Shown here in pieces: positions 44,934-52,579 of a stretch of DNA of 64,000 nt (its first letter is position 1; every line of letters begins with the position of its first letter). The DNA comes from UBA5239 sp040394635 (GTDB lineage Bacteria; Verrucomicrobiota; Lentisphaeria; Victivallales; Victivallaceae): the NCBI GenBank assembly GCA_040394635.1, contig JBEBRW010000028.1:3858-67857 (forward strand), written 5' to 3'. Position numbers and translations under genes: made by a program. Under the pieces are notes generated by a model. The model was not told where the DNA came from, ran no database searches, and worked only from the letters and a program-made list of their open reading frames with translations.

Positions 44934-45971
44934 ATGGTCAGGTTGACGGACATAGCGCAGGCGGTGAATCTGGATGTATCGGTGGTTTCGCGGGCATTGA
45001 GCCCACGGCCGGACCGCCATGCGGTCGTCAAAGAGGAGACGCGGCTGCTGATTCAGGAGACCGCGCGGAAGCTCGGTTACCGGCCGAACCGTCAGGCGTC
45101 GTTCTTGAAAAAGGGCGGGGCGGCCACGATTCTCTGTTTCCTGCCCGATGTGGCCGACCGGTTGATCGCGGATTTGATGATGGGGATTTCGGAAACTGCT
45201 TGTCACGAAAACTTTCCGGTCAATTTTTTCTTCGGCAGCAATGCCGGGGATTTCGGCAAGTTCATCCGGCAGGCGGAGAAGATCGGGCACTCGGGCATCA
45301 TCACTTATCCGCCGGTCAAGATGCCGGTGGAAATGCAGGGCGAACTGAACCGTTATCATCAGCACGGCGGCAAGATCCTGCTGTTGAACGTGATCTCGAA
45401 TACCGGCGGCAACAGTCTTGATTCGGCTTACCGGGATATACCGCAGTTGAATATCGATGATTTCTATGGCGGACAGCTGGTCGCGAAGCATTTCCTTGAG
45501 CGCGGCTGCCGGAAATTCTACCGGAGGAGCGAAACGAGGTCCTATGCGAACCGCAGCAACGGTTTCACCTCGATGCTGGAGGCGCATGGAGTTCAGATGG
45601 AAGAATTGACCGACGATAAATTACGATCGTTGAAAAAGGAAAAGGAGACGGTCGGCATTTTTGCGGAACATGACTTCATCGCCTATAAATTGCTGACGGA
45701 GCTCAGCGGACAGGGGATTCGGGCCGGTGAAAAGGTATTGGTGGCGGGCTTCGACGATCAGGTGACGAGCATTCGTTTCGAACCCAGCTTGACCACGGTG
45801 CACCAGCCGACCCGCATGGAGGGGCGGTTGGGCATGGAGAAATTGATCCGGATGATTTACGGAGGCCAGGAAAGAGATGAAACGCTGAAGCCATATCTGG
45901 TTATTCGCGAAAGCACCGGAGGTCGGCGTCCCGACCCGGAAGATCAATCAAGTGAAGAAATTATAAAATAA
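44934..45971 (+). CDS. LacI-family transcriptional regulator of the carbohydrate locus
   Basis: 345 residues. The helix-turn-helix (RLTDIAQAVNLDVSVVSRALSPRPDRH) and hinge helix (LGYRPNRQASFLKKG) are intact, although the insertion of DRHAVV after the recognition helix is longer than usual. The effector domain ends with VLVAGFDDQVTSIRFEPSLTTVHQP, typical for LacI-type sugar sensors. Two operators at its promoter imply autorepression. The pseudopilin gene starts 20 bases downstream, so the whole locus to 50131 may be under its control. Confidence 0.92.
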   Translation: MVRLTDIAQAVNLDVSVVSRALSPRPDRHAVVKEETRLLIQETARKLGYRPNRQASFLKKGGAATILCFLPDVADRLIADLMMGISETACHENFPVNFFFGSNAGDFGKFIRQAEKIGHSGIITYPPVKMPVEMQGELNRYHQHGGKILLLNVISNTGGNSLDSAYRDIPQLNIDDFYGGQLVAKHFLERGCRKFYRRSETRSYANRSNGFTSMLEAHGVQMEELTDDKLRSLKKEKETVGIFAEHDFIAYKLLTELSGQGIRAGEKVLVAGFDDQVTSIRFEPSLTTVHQPTRMEGRLGMEKLIRMIYGGQERDETLKPYLVIRESTGGRRPDPEDQSSEEIIK

Positions 45972-45991
45972 CAACGCACAAGGAGCGGAAA

Positions 45992-46678
45992 ATGAAGCAA
46001 AAGAATTTCACACTTATCGAATTGCTGGTTGTAATAGCGATTATAGCGATTATGGCGGCAATGCTGCTGCCGGCCCTGAACAAGGCCCGGGATAAAGCGC
46101 GAATGTCCGCCTGTACCTCAAATCTGAAACAATTGGGATTATCCATGTATAGCTACAGTGATACTTATGACGGATTTTTCACTCCGAAATACGGTCCGGT
46201 GGCTTACACTCAATATTGGTTTCTCTATCTGTCGGATTTCGGCCAGCATGGATTGAAGCTTAAGAAAGGCGAGGCGGAGCACAAGGGCGTTTTTGTGTGT
46301 CCTGCCAGTCTGGGACTGTTCAGCGACGATGCCACCCAGGCCGACGGCAACATGCGCGCCTCGATGAATTACGGCATGAACGACAATATTTCGTCCGATA
46401 CCAATTCCGGCATAACGTACAAATCCAAAAAAGTGACTCAAATCAAGCGTCCGGCGGCTTTGCTGATGATCAGCGAAGCGCTGGTCCGTTTCGACCGTCC
46501 CGCCAAGCCCATACCGACCACATACTGCATCAACACCAGAACCACCGGCTCGCCGACGGTCTATAATTTCGCCCCGGATTATACGGTTCATGCGGGCCTG
46601 GCCAATATCCTATGGGGGGATGGCCACGTGGAGGCCAGGACACACAATGCACTGCAGGATGAAGATTTAACTTTATAA
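45992..46678 (+). CDS. Type II pseudopilin-like protein with H-X9-DG tail
   Basis: 228 residues with a prepilin signal: KNFTLIELLVVIAIIAIMAAML, cleaved before Phe with Glu at position 5 of the mature part. The following helix runs to LNKARDKA. The C-terminal part is a beta-rich head containing a H-x9-DG motif in VHAGLANILWGDGHVE, the mark of a PVC-specific pseudopilin group. Such proteins are abundant in Lentisphaerae and often stand next to secreted enzymes. Its role is unknown; a link to a type II-like secretion or surface-display process is inferred. It is the first structural gene after the LacI regulator, with AAGGAG before the ATG. Confidence 0.92.
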   Translation: MKQKNFTLIELLVVIAIIAIMAAMLLPALNKARDKARMSACTSNLKQLGLSMYSYSDTYDGFFTPKYGPVAYTQYWFLYLSDFGQHGLKLKKGEAEHKGVFVCPASLGLFSDDATQADGNMRASMNYGMNDNISSDTNSGITYKSKKVTQIKRPAALLMISEALVRFDRPAKPIPTTYCINTRTTGSPTVYNFAPDYTVHAGLANILWGDGHVEARTHNALQDEDLTL

Positions 46679-46698
46679 TAATGAAGGGGTATCATATA

Positions 46699-49062
46699 AT
46701 GTTTGGAAAATTTATTGTTTATATATTCTGTTTTCTGGCCCTCGCTCTCTCGGCGGAAAGTATTGTCCTGAAAAATATCATTGTCCAGAGCGATCGATCG
46801 GAACAGACCGAGGTGAGAGCCGTCGAGGAACTGCGGTTGTTTCTGGGCAAGGCCACGGGAACGGAATTTCAGGTCATGAAAGAGTCCGATTGGGATGGAG
46901 CCGGGCCGGTCATCGTCTGCGGGCGTACCGCCTATGCCGCCAAGCACCTGGCAGAGGCAAAAGATCTGGTTGCGGAGGAGTGGCTGCTGGCGGCCACGGC
47001 GGACCGGAATCTGATCATTACCGGAGGCGTGCCGCGCGGAACTTTGTACGGAGCCTATGAATTTCTGGAAAAGTACGCGGGATGCCGTTTCCTGGCGGTG
47101 AAGGCGAACTATATTCCGAAGCTCGATTCGATAACGGTACCGGCGGAGCTCCGGGAGCGTGGCAAGCCGTTTTTCCGCTATCGGCTGATGTCGCTTGGGA
47201 TTCAGGCCGCCGAGCACGATGAATTCTATGCGCGCAACCGGATTCAGGGGCCGCGTCAGGTGCCGGCGGCGTGGGGCGGATGGTACATGTTCGGTTCGCC
47301 GAACCGCTGTCACACGTTTGGAATTTATTCGCAGAGTTTTCCGAAGGACCGGCCGGAGCTTTATTCGCTCAATGCCGCCGGGGCGCGGTTGATTGCCCGG
47401 GACGGCATGGGACCGGGGCAGCTTTGCCTCTCCCATCCGGAAGTGCGAAAACTGATGAAGCAGAAACTTCGCGAATATATCCGGCTGGACCGCGAAAAAG
47501 CGGACAAGGAAAATAAGCCGTACCCGGAAATCTACGATATCTCGCAGAATGATAATTACGATTGCTGTCTGTGTGCCGGATGCAAGGCGCTGGAGAAAAA
47601 GTACGGCAATCAAACCGGAGTCCTGCTGGATTTCATCAACGACATTGCCGCCGACATTGGAAAAGATTTTCCGGAAATCAAGATTCAAACCTTTGCTTAC
47701 ATGTATACGGAAGATATTCCGCAGGCCATCGCACCGCGCGAAAATGTGTTGATTCAACTGGCGCTGCTGGGAAAAGACTTGCGTCAATACCGGGATACCA
47801 TGCGCAGCATTCACCACCCGAACAATGCCCGCGCGAAAAAGACGTTTACGGATTGGGCCGGGATCTCGCCGCGGCTGGCGACCTGGGACTACGGCAAGAT
47901 CTGGGAGGAGCGCTTCCCCACTCCTTATACATTTGTCCGGGGACAGGAGGAAAATCTGCGCTTTTATGCAGAGAATAAGGTACAGTCCATTTATATGGAA
48001 ACCGAGCTGTGGGGGCCGGGAATTGGCCCGATCCGTACGGAAATTCAAAATTTCTGCGATTTGAAAAACTATCAATTTGCCCGGCTGATGATGGACCCAT
48101 ATGCGGGTTCGGAGGCGATCATCGATGATTTCATGGAGCATTATTACGGAGCGGCGGCCGGAACGATGAAAGAGTGGCTGAATTATCTGGAACGGCGGCA
48201 GGCGGAAGAGCCGAATTATCTGGGGGGAGATATCATCGCCAGGCGGCGTTACCTCAACCGCGAGTTCTTTGTGACCACGGAGCAGATGTTGGGCCGGGCG
48301 GAGGAACTTGTCGCGAATGAGCCGGAACTGTTGGCCCGGGTCCGGCAGGAGCGTTTCATGGTGGACTATTGCATGCTGAATTTGTGGGACCAGCTTTTCA
48401 AGCAGGAAGCGTTTCCGCTTGAGCGTGAAAAAGTCGTGAGCCGGCTGGTGAAAAATCAGGATCACATCCGGGCGCGTTATTTCGAGAATCCGGACGGCAG
48501 TATGCTGAATCCGTGGTTGGGGAATTTCCGCGAAAACGACGCGGTTCGGATTGCGGCGTTTTCCTTCCCGGTCGTACCGCTGCCGGAGAAGTTCAGGAAT
48601 ATGAAGATTGCGGCCGACTTCCCATGGACGAAAATGCAGGAGCGGCGGGTGGAGCGGTTGTGTGATGACCCGGACGCCATGGGCGGCAGAGCCATGCGGA
48701 TCGCGGAGATACCGGATACCTCGGAAACGCACAGCAAGCCGTTTGAGATCGGCATTTACGATACGATCGCCAAGAAAATACTGACGCAGAAGATCTATCC
48801 GGTCAAGGACCTGCCGAAAGACGAGAAATATCATTGGTATGTGCTGAATGGCATTACTCTGGCGGCGAAATGCCGGATGTGGTCGCATTGGACCTGGTCG
48901 CTGTCGCCGGCGCCGATCGATGATGCATTTTCCATGGCGGCGCCCTTTAAGAAATATGACATCTATTTTTCGATCAAATTCGAGGGACCGTCGTACGTGC
49001 CGGGTTCCGCGAAAAAAGATGCGGTCTGGATGGACCGGGTGGTCGTCGTGGATTCGCAGTGA
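46699..49062 (+). CDS. Secreted DUF4838 protein, GH67-N-terminal-like
   Basis: 787 residues from the ATG at 46699, chosen for AAGGGG eight bases upstream and a clean signal peptide (MFGKFIVYIFCFLALALSA). An N-terminal domain (about 20-140) resembles the alpha-glucuronidase (GH67) N domain: NIIVQSDRSEQTEVRAVEEL..FL, VICGRTAYAAKHL, ITGGVPRGTLYGAYEFLEKYAGCRF. A long DUF4838 TIM-barrel-like region (about 150-570) follows, with CLCAGCKALEKKYG and MYTEDIP. The last 200 residues form a beta-sandwich. It is probably a periplasmic or surface enzyme of a uronic-acid-containing glycan; the catalytic residues cannot be assigned. Confidence 0.88.
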   Translation: MFGKFIVYIFCFLALALSAESIVLKNIIVQSDRSEQTEVRAVEELRLFLGKATGTEFQVMKESDWDGAGPVIVCGRTAYAAKHLAEAKDLVAEEWLLAATADRNLIITGGVPRGTLYGAYEFLEKYAGCRFLAVKANYIPKLDSITVPAELRERGKPFFRYRLMSLGIQAAEHDEFYARNRIQGPRQVPAAWGGWYMFGSPNRCHTFGIYSQSFPKDRPELYSLNAAGARLIARDGMGPGQLCLSHPEVRKLMKQKLREYIRLDREKADKENKPYPEIYDISQNDNYDCCLCAGCKALEKKYGNQTGVLLDFINDIAADIGKDFPEIKIQTFAYMYTEDIPQAIAPRENVLIQLALLGKDLRQYRDTMRSIHHPNNARAKKTFTDWAGISPRLATWDYGKIWEERFPTPYTFVRGQEENLRFYAENKVQSIYMETELWGPGIGPIRTEIQNFCDLKNYQFARLMMDPYAGSEAIIDDFMEHYYGAAAGTMKEWLNYLERRQAEEPNYLGGDIIARRRYLNREFFVTTEQMLGRAEELVANEPELLARVRQERFMVDYCMLNLWDQLFKQEAFPLEREKVVSRLVKNQDHIRARYFENPDGSMLNPWLGNFRENDAVRIAAFSFPVVPLPEKFRNMKIAADFPWTKMQERRVERLCDDPDAMGGRAMRIAEIPDTSETHSKPFEIGIYDTIAKKILTQKIYPVKDLPKDEKYHWYVLNGITLAAKCRMWSHWTWSLSPAPIDDAFSMAAPFKKYDIYFSIKFEGPSYVPGSAKKDAVWMDRVVVVDSQ

Positions 49063-49075
49063 CCGGGAGAGCGCT

Positions 49076-50131
49076 ATGTACCAGATTGGAAATTATGCGG
49101 GATTTAATGTGTTTGAGCCCTCTTTGGAGGATATTAAGAGGTCGTCACGGATGGTCGAGGACCACAACCGGAGCAACCGGGAGTATTTGAGCGGACGCGG
49201 TGGCTTGTATGAGCTGCCGATGCGGATCACCGGGAGCTTCATCTGTGCGCATGCGCCGGATTATGTGGGGGTGCCGACATTGGACTGGAGTGAGCGGCAG
49301 TGGGGGGAGCTCTTCGGCGGCATGAAGCGGGCGGGAATCGATACGGTGGTGTGGCAGGCTTCGTTATGGAACGAATTGAAGGAAGTTTATTACAAATCGG
49401 AGTATTTCAGGGATTACCGCCAGTGGCAGGCGGTCGAACCGATGCTGGCGGCGGCCCGGACGGTTGGAATGCGGGTGTTTCTGGGCGGTTACGGCTCGGT
49501 GGTGGGCTGGTCGCAGGGGCTCGACGAGGAGGCGGTGAACCGGGAAATTGATTGCCAGCTGGCCTGCATGAAGGAGCTGCTGTGTTACGGAGAACTCTTT
49601 GAAGGAATCTATTTTTCGCCGGAGACGGCGTTTCAGGGGCGGCGCGACCTGGTGCGGGAGCAGAAACTGAACTCTCTGTACCGCAATTATTTCACCGCCC
49701 TGAAAGAACTTGCGCCGGAGAAAAAAATCCTGATGTCACCGGCCAGTAAGTATTACCCGGGAATGGAACAGGATTTTGCCGAATGCTGGCGGAACTTGCT
49801 CGACTGCGTGCCGCTGGATATTTTGTCGCCGCAGGACTCGGTGGGGTGTGCGGGGTGTTCGCTGCAGAATCAGCGGGAGATGTGGCAGGCGTGGCATCGC
49901 GTGACGGAGTCGCAGGGGATCGAATTGTGGGCCAATATCGAGCTTTTCGAGCGGCGGGAATTCGGCGGAGCGTCGCCGTTCGACGCCGCCGCGCCCGAGC
50001 GGGTGGCCGCCCAAATCCGCAACGTGGCGCCGTTTGTCAAAAAGTGCATCTGCTGGGAATACCCATATTTTGCCGGCAAGGCCCGCGGTGGGTATCAGCT
50101 GCGGCAAAAGGTTTTTTCCGGGGAAAATTAA
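49076..50131 (+). CDS. DUF4434-type TIM-barrel glycosidase-like protein
   Basis: 351 residues from the ATG at 49076; a start at 48848 would overlap the DUF4838 gene by more than 200 bases. There is no signal peptide. The beta/alpha barrel pattern is clear: MKRAGIDTVVWQASLWNE, VGMRVFLGGYGS, YGELFEGIYFSPETAF, ILMSPASKYYPG, CVPLDILSPQDSVGC, and ELWANIELFERR. The YFSPE and WANIE Glu residues are candidate catalytic acids. DUF4434 proteins are predicted glycoside hydrolases. It follows the DUF4838 gene by 13 bases and probably acts on the same material. Confidence 0.82.
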   Translation: MYQIGNYAGFNVFEPSLEDIKRSSRMVEDHNRSNREYLSGRGGLYELPMRITGSFICAHAPDYVGVPTLDWSERQWGELFGGMKRAGIDTVVWQASLWNELKEVYYKSEYFRDYRQWQAVEPMLAAARTVGMRVFLGGYGSVVGWSQGLDEEAVNREIDCQLACMKELLCYGELFEGIYFSPETAFQGRRDLVREQKLNSLYRNYFTALKELAPEKKILMSPASKYYPGMEQDFAECWRNLLDCVPLDILSPQDSVGCAGCSLQNQREMWQAWHRVTESQGIELWANIELFERREFGGASPFDAAAPERVAAQIRNVAPFVKKCICWEYPYFAGKARGGYQLRQKVFSGEN

Positions 50132-50160
50132 CCACGAAATTCACGAAAAGACACGAAAAA
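50132..50160 (+). repeat. CACGAAA repeat array
   Basis: CACGAAA occurs at 50133-50139, 50142-50148 and 50152-50158 with 9- to 10-base spacing. The type is common in PVC intergenic regions. Only one arm is visible, directly after the DUF4434 stop codon. Confidence 0.65.
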
Positions 50161-50220
50161 TGAACGCCCGTGCCCGGGCTCTCATGGGAATTTTTTGTCC
50201 ACAAAAATGTTTCCCGGATA

Positions 50221-50254
50221 TTGCATTTCTGATCGTGATACATTATAATGTATC
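50221..50254 (+). promoter_or_regulatory. Promoter with an 18-bp perfect palindrome over the -10 element
   Basis: TTGCAT (50221-50226) and TATAAT (50244-50249) are 17 bases apart. The -10 lies inside GATACATTATAATGTATC (50237-50254), a perfect palindrome. A dimeric repressor could bind here. The start at 50293 follows. Confidence 0.6.
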
Positions 50255-50292
50255 CGGTCGAATTGAAATGTAACAATGGACGGGGGATTGCC

Positions 50293-52029
50293 ATGATTTT
50301 CTGCTATATTTTCCTGGGGTTGATGATGGTGGGGGCGATTGCGGCCGGTCTGGTGGCCGGGCAGGGGAAATCGCTCCGGCGTTTTGGGATTGGCCTGGGT
50401 GTGGCTGAGCTTTGTTGTTTGCCATTGGTGATTCAGGTTGTGGTCAGTCCGAAATTGGGCAAAACGTTGCTGTGGCAGTTTGCGAGAATACCGGAGCGTT
50501 TTGCGTACCAGTCGGATTTCCTTCCTGTGCGGGGGCCGGATATGATTCAGAGCGTGGTTCTCTGGGGAGCACTGGTGTTCGCAATTCTGTTGGTATTTTT
50601 TCTTTATGTAATTGCGTTCAACTGCCGGAAAACGGCGGAGAATATTTATATTGCCGCGGGCGGGGTGCTGCTCTTCGGCGTGATTTTTTATTTCTGCTCG
50701 ATTTGGGGATTTTACGGGTTAGGTTCATTTATTGAATTATTCCGGGGAGAACGGGTGTATTCAGCGCCCGGTCTGGAGAGATCGTTTTTTCTGACCGTGC
50801 TGGTATTGACCGGGGTGATCCTGGCGCTGTGGACGGTTTATTCGTTCAGGACGAAGCGGAACGGTTGGAAGGTTCTGCTGGTTCAGGCCGGGATTGTGGT
50901 CGGGATTTATGCCGTGTGCTGGCTGTTGGCACTGGCGGCGGCGTTTCCGTACGGATATCACATGCAGGGCAAGGCGGAGGGGCGGAAGGTCACTTCGTGG
51001 CGCGTCGTAGTGGAGGTCCCGCCCGCGGTCAAACTGCAGAATGACAAAATCCAGGAATTCCAGGATAAATATAAAAATCTGGAATTGCCGTATGAGAGCA
51101 TTTACCACTGGAGGAATGAGGAACATAAGAATCTGGTACCGGCGGAGAAGCGCGAATATACGTTGAAGAATTTCGACACACCGGAGAGCGAGGAGCTGTG
51201 CCGCGTTTATGAGGCGGCCATAAAGGGATATGACTGGCATGGTGAGGTCAATCTGGCCGGACTGAATCAGATCCGGGCTTATGCGCGCTTCCGGGCGGGC
51301 CGGGCGGCTCTTTTCAGCGAGACGAACCAGCCGGAGAAGGTTCTGCCGGAGTTGATGAAAATAACCGCCGTCGATACGGAAATCCTGAATGATACCCCCT
51401 TCCTGATCGGCGAACTGGTCCGGATCGCGGCTCGCAGCATATGGTGCAATGCTCTGGTAAAGTTCGGTCCGGATGGCCCGGAGTACGCCCCGGTTTACCG
51501 TGAGGCGCTGGCGCTGATGAAGTCGCGCCGGGTTCACCTGGCGCCCGAGTACGGATATTTCCTGAATTCGCTCGAGAAGGGGCTCCATTTCAGGACGAAC
51601 CGGACGGAACCGGTGGGGCGTTACGTGGAAGTTTTGTCCGCACCATTGCAGGTGGCATATTCCGCCAAAACGCTTTCCATCTTATTCGGTATGGATGAGG
51701 CGATTGCCGGGCTCGAAAGTCAGGAAGTTTTCGAAGAACGGAAGAGTAGCGCCGATGTGCTCGGCACCCTTCGCAATGTCGCGATAAAGTCGCGGGTTTC
51801 GCTGGTCATGGGAACTACCGCCACCGCCTTGAAATGCTACCGCTCGGAAAAAGGCGTTTACCCGGACGCGCTGGAGAAACTCGTGCCGGAGTATCTGGAG
51901 AAACTCCCGGTTTGCCCGTACACCGGCAAGCCGCTGATTTACGAATCCGACGGTGCGACCTTCAAATTTTCCCTGCCCGACGAAAAGTGGGGGAAATATC
52001 ACAAGCTCGACAACCTCAAAAATTATTGA
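50293..52029 (+). CDS. Polytopic membrane protein with pseudopilin-type C-terminal signature
   Basis: 578 residues from the ATG at 50293 with GGGGGA upstream; an earlier in-frame ATG at 50248 lies inside the palindrome. The first 230 residues have about six membrane helices. The remaining 345 residues are outside the membrane. They include a helical domain and, near 520-560, ALKCYRSEKGVYPDALEKLVPEYLEKLPVCPYTGKPLIYES, a signature found in PVC proteins related to type II pseudopilins. The pairing of a membrane platform with this tail is unusual. I cannot assign a function. It has its own palindrome-bearing promoter. Confidence 0.8.
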   Translation: MIFCYIFLGLMMVGAIAAGLVAGQGKSLRRFGIGLGVAELCCLPLVIQVVVSPKLGKTLLWQFARIPERFAYQSDFLPVRGPDMIQSVVLWGALVFAILLVFFLYVIAFNCRKTAENIYIAAGGVLLFGVIFYFCSIWGFYGLGSFIELFRGERVYSAPGLERSFFLTVLVLTGVILALWTVYSFRTKRNGWKVLLVQAGIVVGIYAVCWLLALAAAFPYGYHMQGKAEGRKVTSWRVVVEVPPAVKLQNDKIQEFQDKYKNLELPYESIYHWRNEEHKNLVPAEKREYTLKNFDTPESEELCRVYEAAIKGYDWHGEVNLAGLNQIRAYARFRAGRAALFSETNQPEKVLPELMKITAVDTEILNDTPFLIGELVRIAARSIWCNALVKFGPDGPEYAPVYREALALMKSRRVHLAPEYGYFLNSLEKGLHFRTNRTEPVGRYVEVLSAPLQVAYSAKTLSILFGMDEAIAGLESQEVFEERKSSADVLGTLRNVAIKSRVSLVMGTTATALKCYRSEKGVYPDALEKLVPEYLEKLPVCPYTGKPLIYESDGATFKFSLPDEKWGKYHKLDNLKNY

Positions 52030-52056
52030 CGGAAGCGGTATTCCCCGAGTGGATTA

Positions 52057-52085
52057 TTGTAATGCGGGCCATGCGGATGTATATT
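52057..52085 (+). promoter_or_regulatory. Predicted promoter of the EIIA/antiporter operon
   Basis: TTGTAA (52057-52062) and TATATT (52080-52085) with a 17-base spacer, 30 bases before the EIIA start. Confidence 0.6.
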
Positions 52086-52115
52086 ATGCTATGAACAAAT
52101 TGCGCAGAGGAAATT

Positions 52116-52577
52116 ATGTTTGGCATTGATTTATCCGGTATATTGCCGCGTGAGCGGGTGGTGATGGCCGAAAAACTGACGAAGAACGAAGCGCTGGATA
52201 TCCTGATCGACCTGCTGGCGGTTTCGCCGGTGGTGACTTCTCCGCAGGAGTTGGAGGAGGGAATCCGGCACCGCGAGAAATTGATGAGTACCGGGATCGG
52301 GTTCGGGCTGGCGATACCGCACGTGCGGATGCGTTCGATTCGCGATCTGGCGGTGGCGGCGATGGTGGTCCGGGAGGGGATCGCCGACTACGAGAGCATG
52401 GATGCGGAGCCGGTCAGGATTGTGTTTATGATCGTGGCGCGCGAGGATCAGCATGCGCAGCACTTGAAGCTGCTCTCCGCCCTGACCGGCGCGCTGAAGC
52501 ATAGCGAAAACCGCGACAAACTTCTGAGCTGCAAAGATGCGGATGAACTTTACCGGGTATTGGCCGGCGAAGGTTGA
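52116..52577 (+). CDS. PTS EIIA type-2 domain protein (PtsN/fructose type)
   Basis: 153 residues forming one EIIA domain. The phospho-accepting His is in GFGLAIPHVR near 69, followed by the family's AVAAMVVREGIADY and VFMIVAREDQHAQHLKLLSALTGAL. Such single-domain proteins usually regulate rather than transport, sensing PEP or nitrogen state. It overlaps the antiporter gene, so it may control potassium or sodium/proton exchange in response to its phosphorylation. No EI or HPr gene is in the window. GAGGAAA precedes the ATG. Confidence 0.9.
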   Translation: MFGIDLSGILPRERVVMAEKLTKNEALDILIDLLAVSPVVTSPQELEEGIRHREKLMSTGIGFGLAIPHVRMRSIRDLAVAAMVVREGIADYESMDAEPVRIVFMIVAREDQHAQHLKLLSALTGALKHSENRDKLLSCKDADELYRVLAGEG

Positions 52578-52579
52578 TT

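Noticed and set aside
46588..48888. Long minus-strand frame opposite the pseudopilin and DUF4838 genes
   Set aside because: Covers two well-supported genes and has no recognisable domain.
48848..49075. Longer start for the DUF4434 gene
   Set aside because: The extension overlaps the DUF4838 gene by more than 200 bases and is Arg-rich shadow sequence. The ATG at 49076 fits the domain start.
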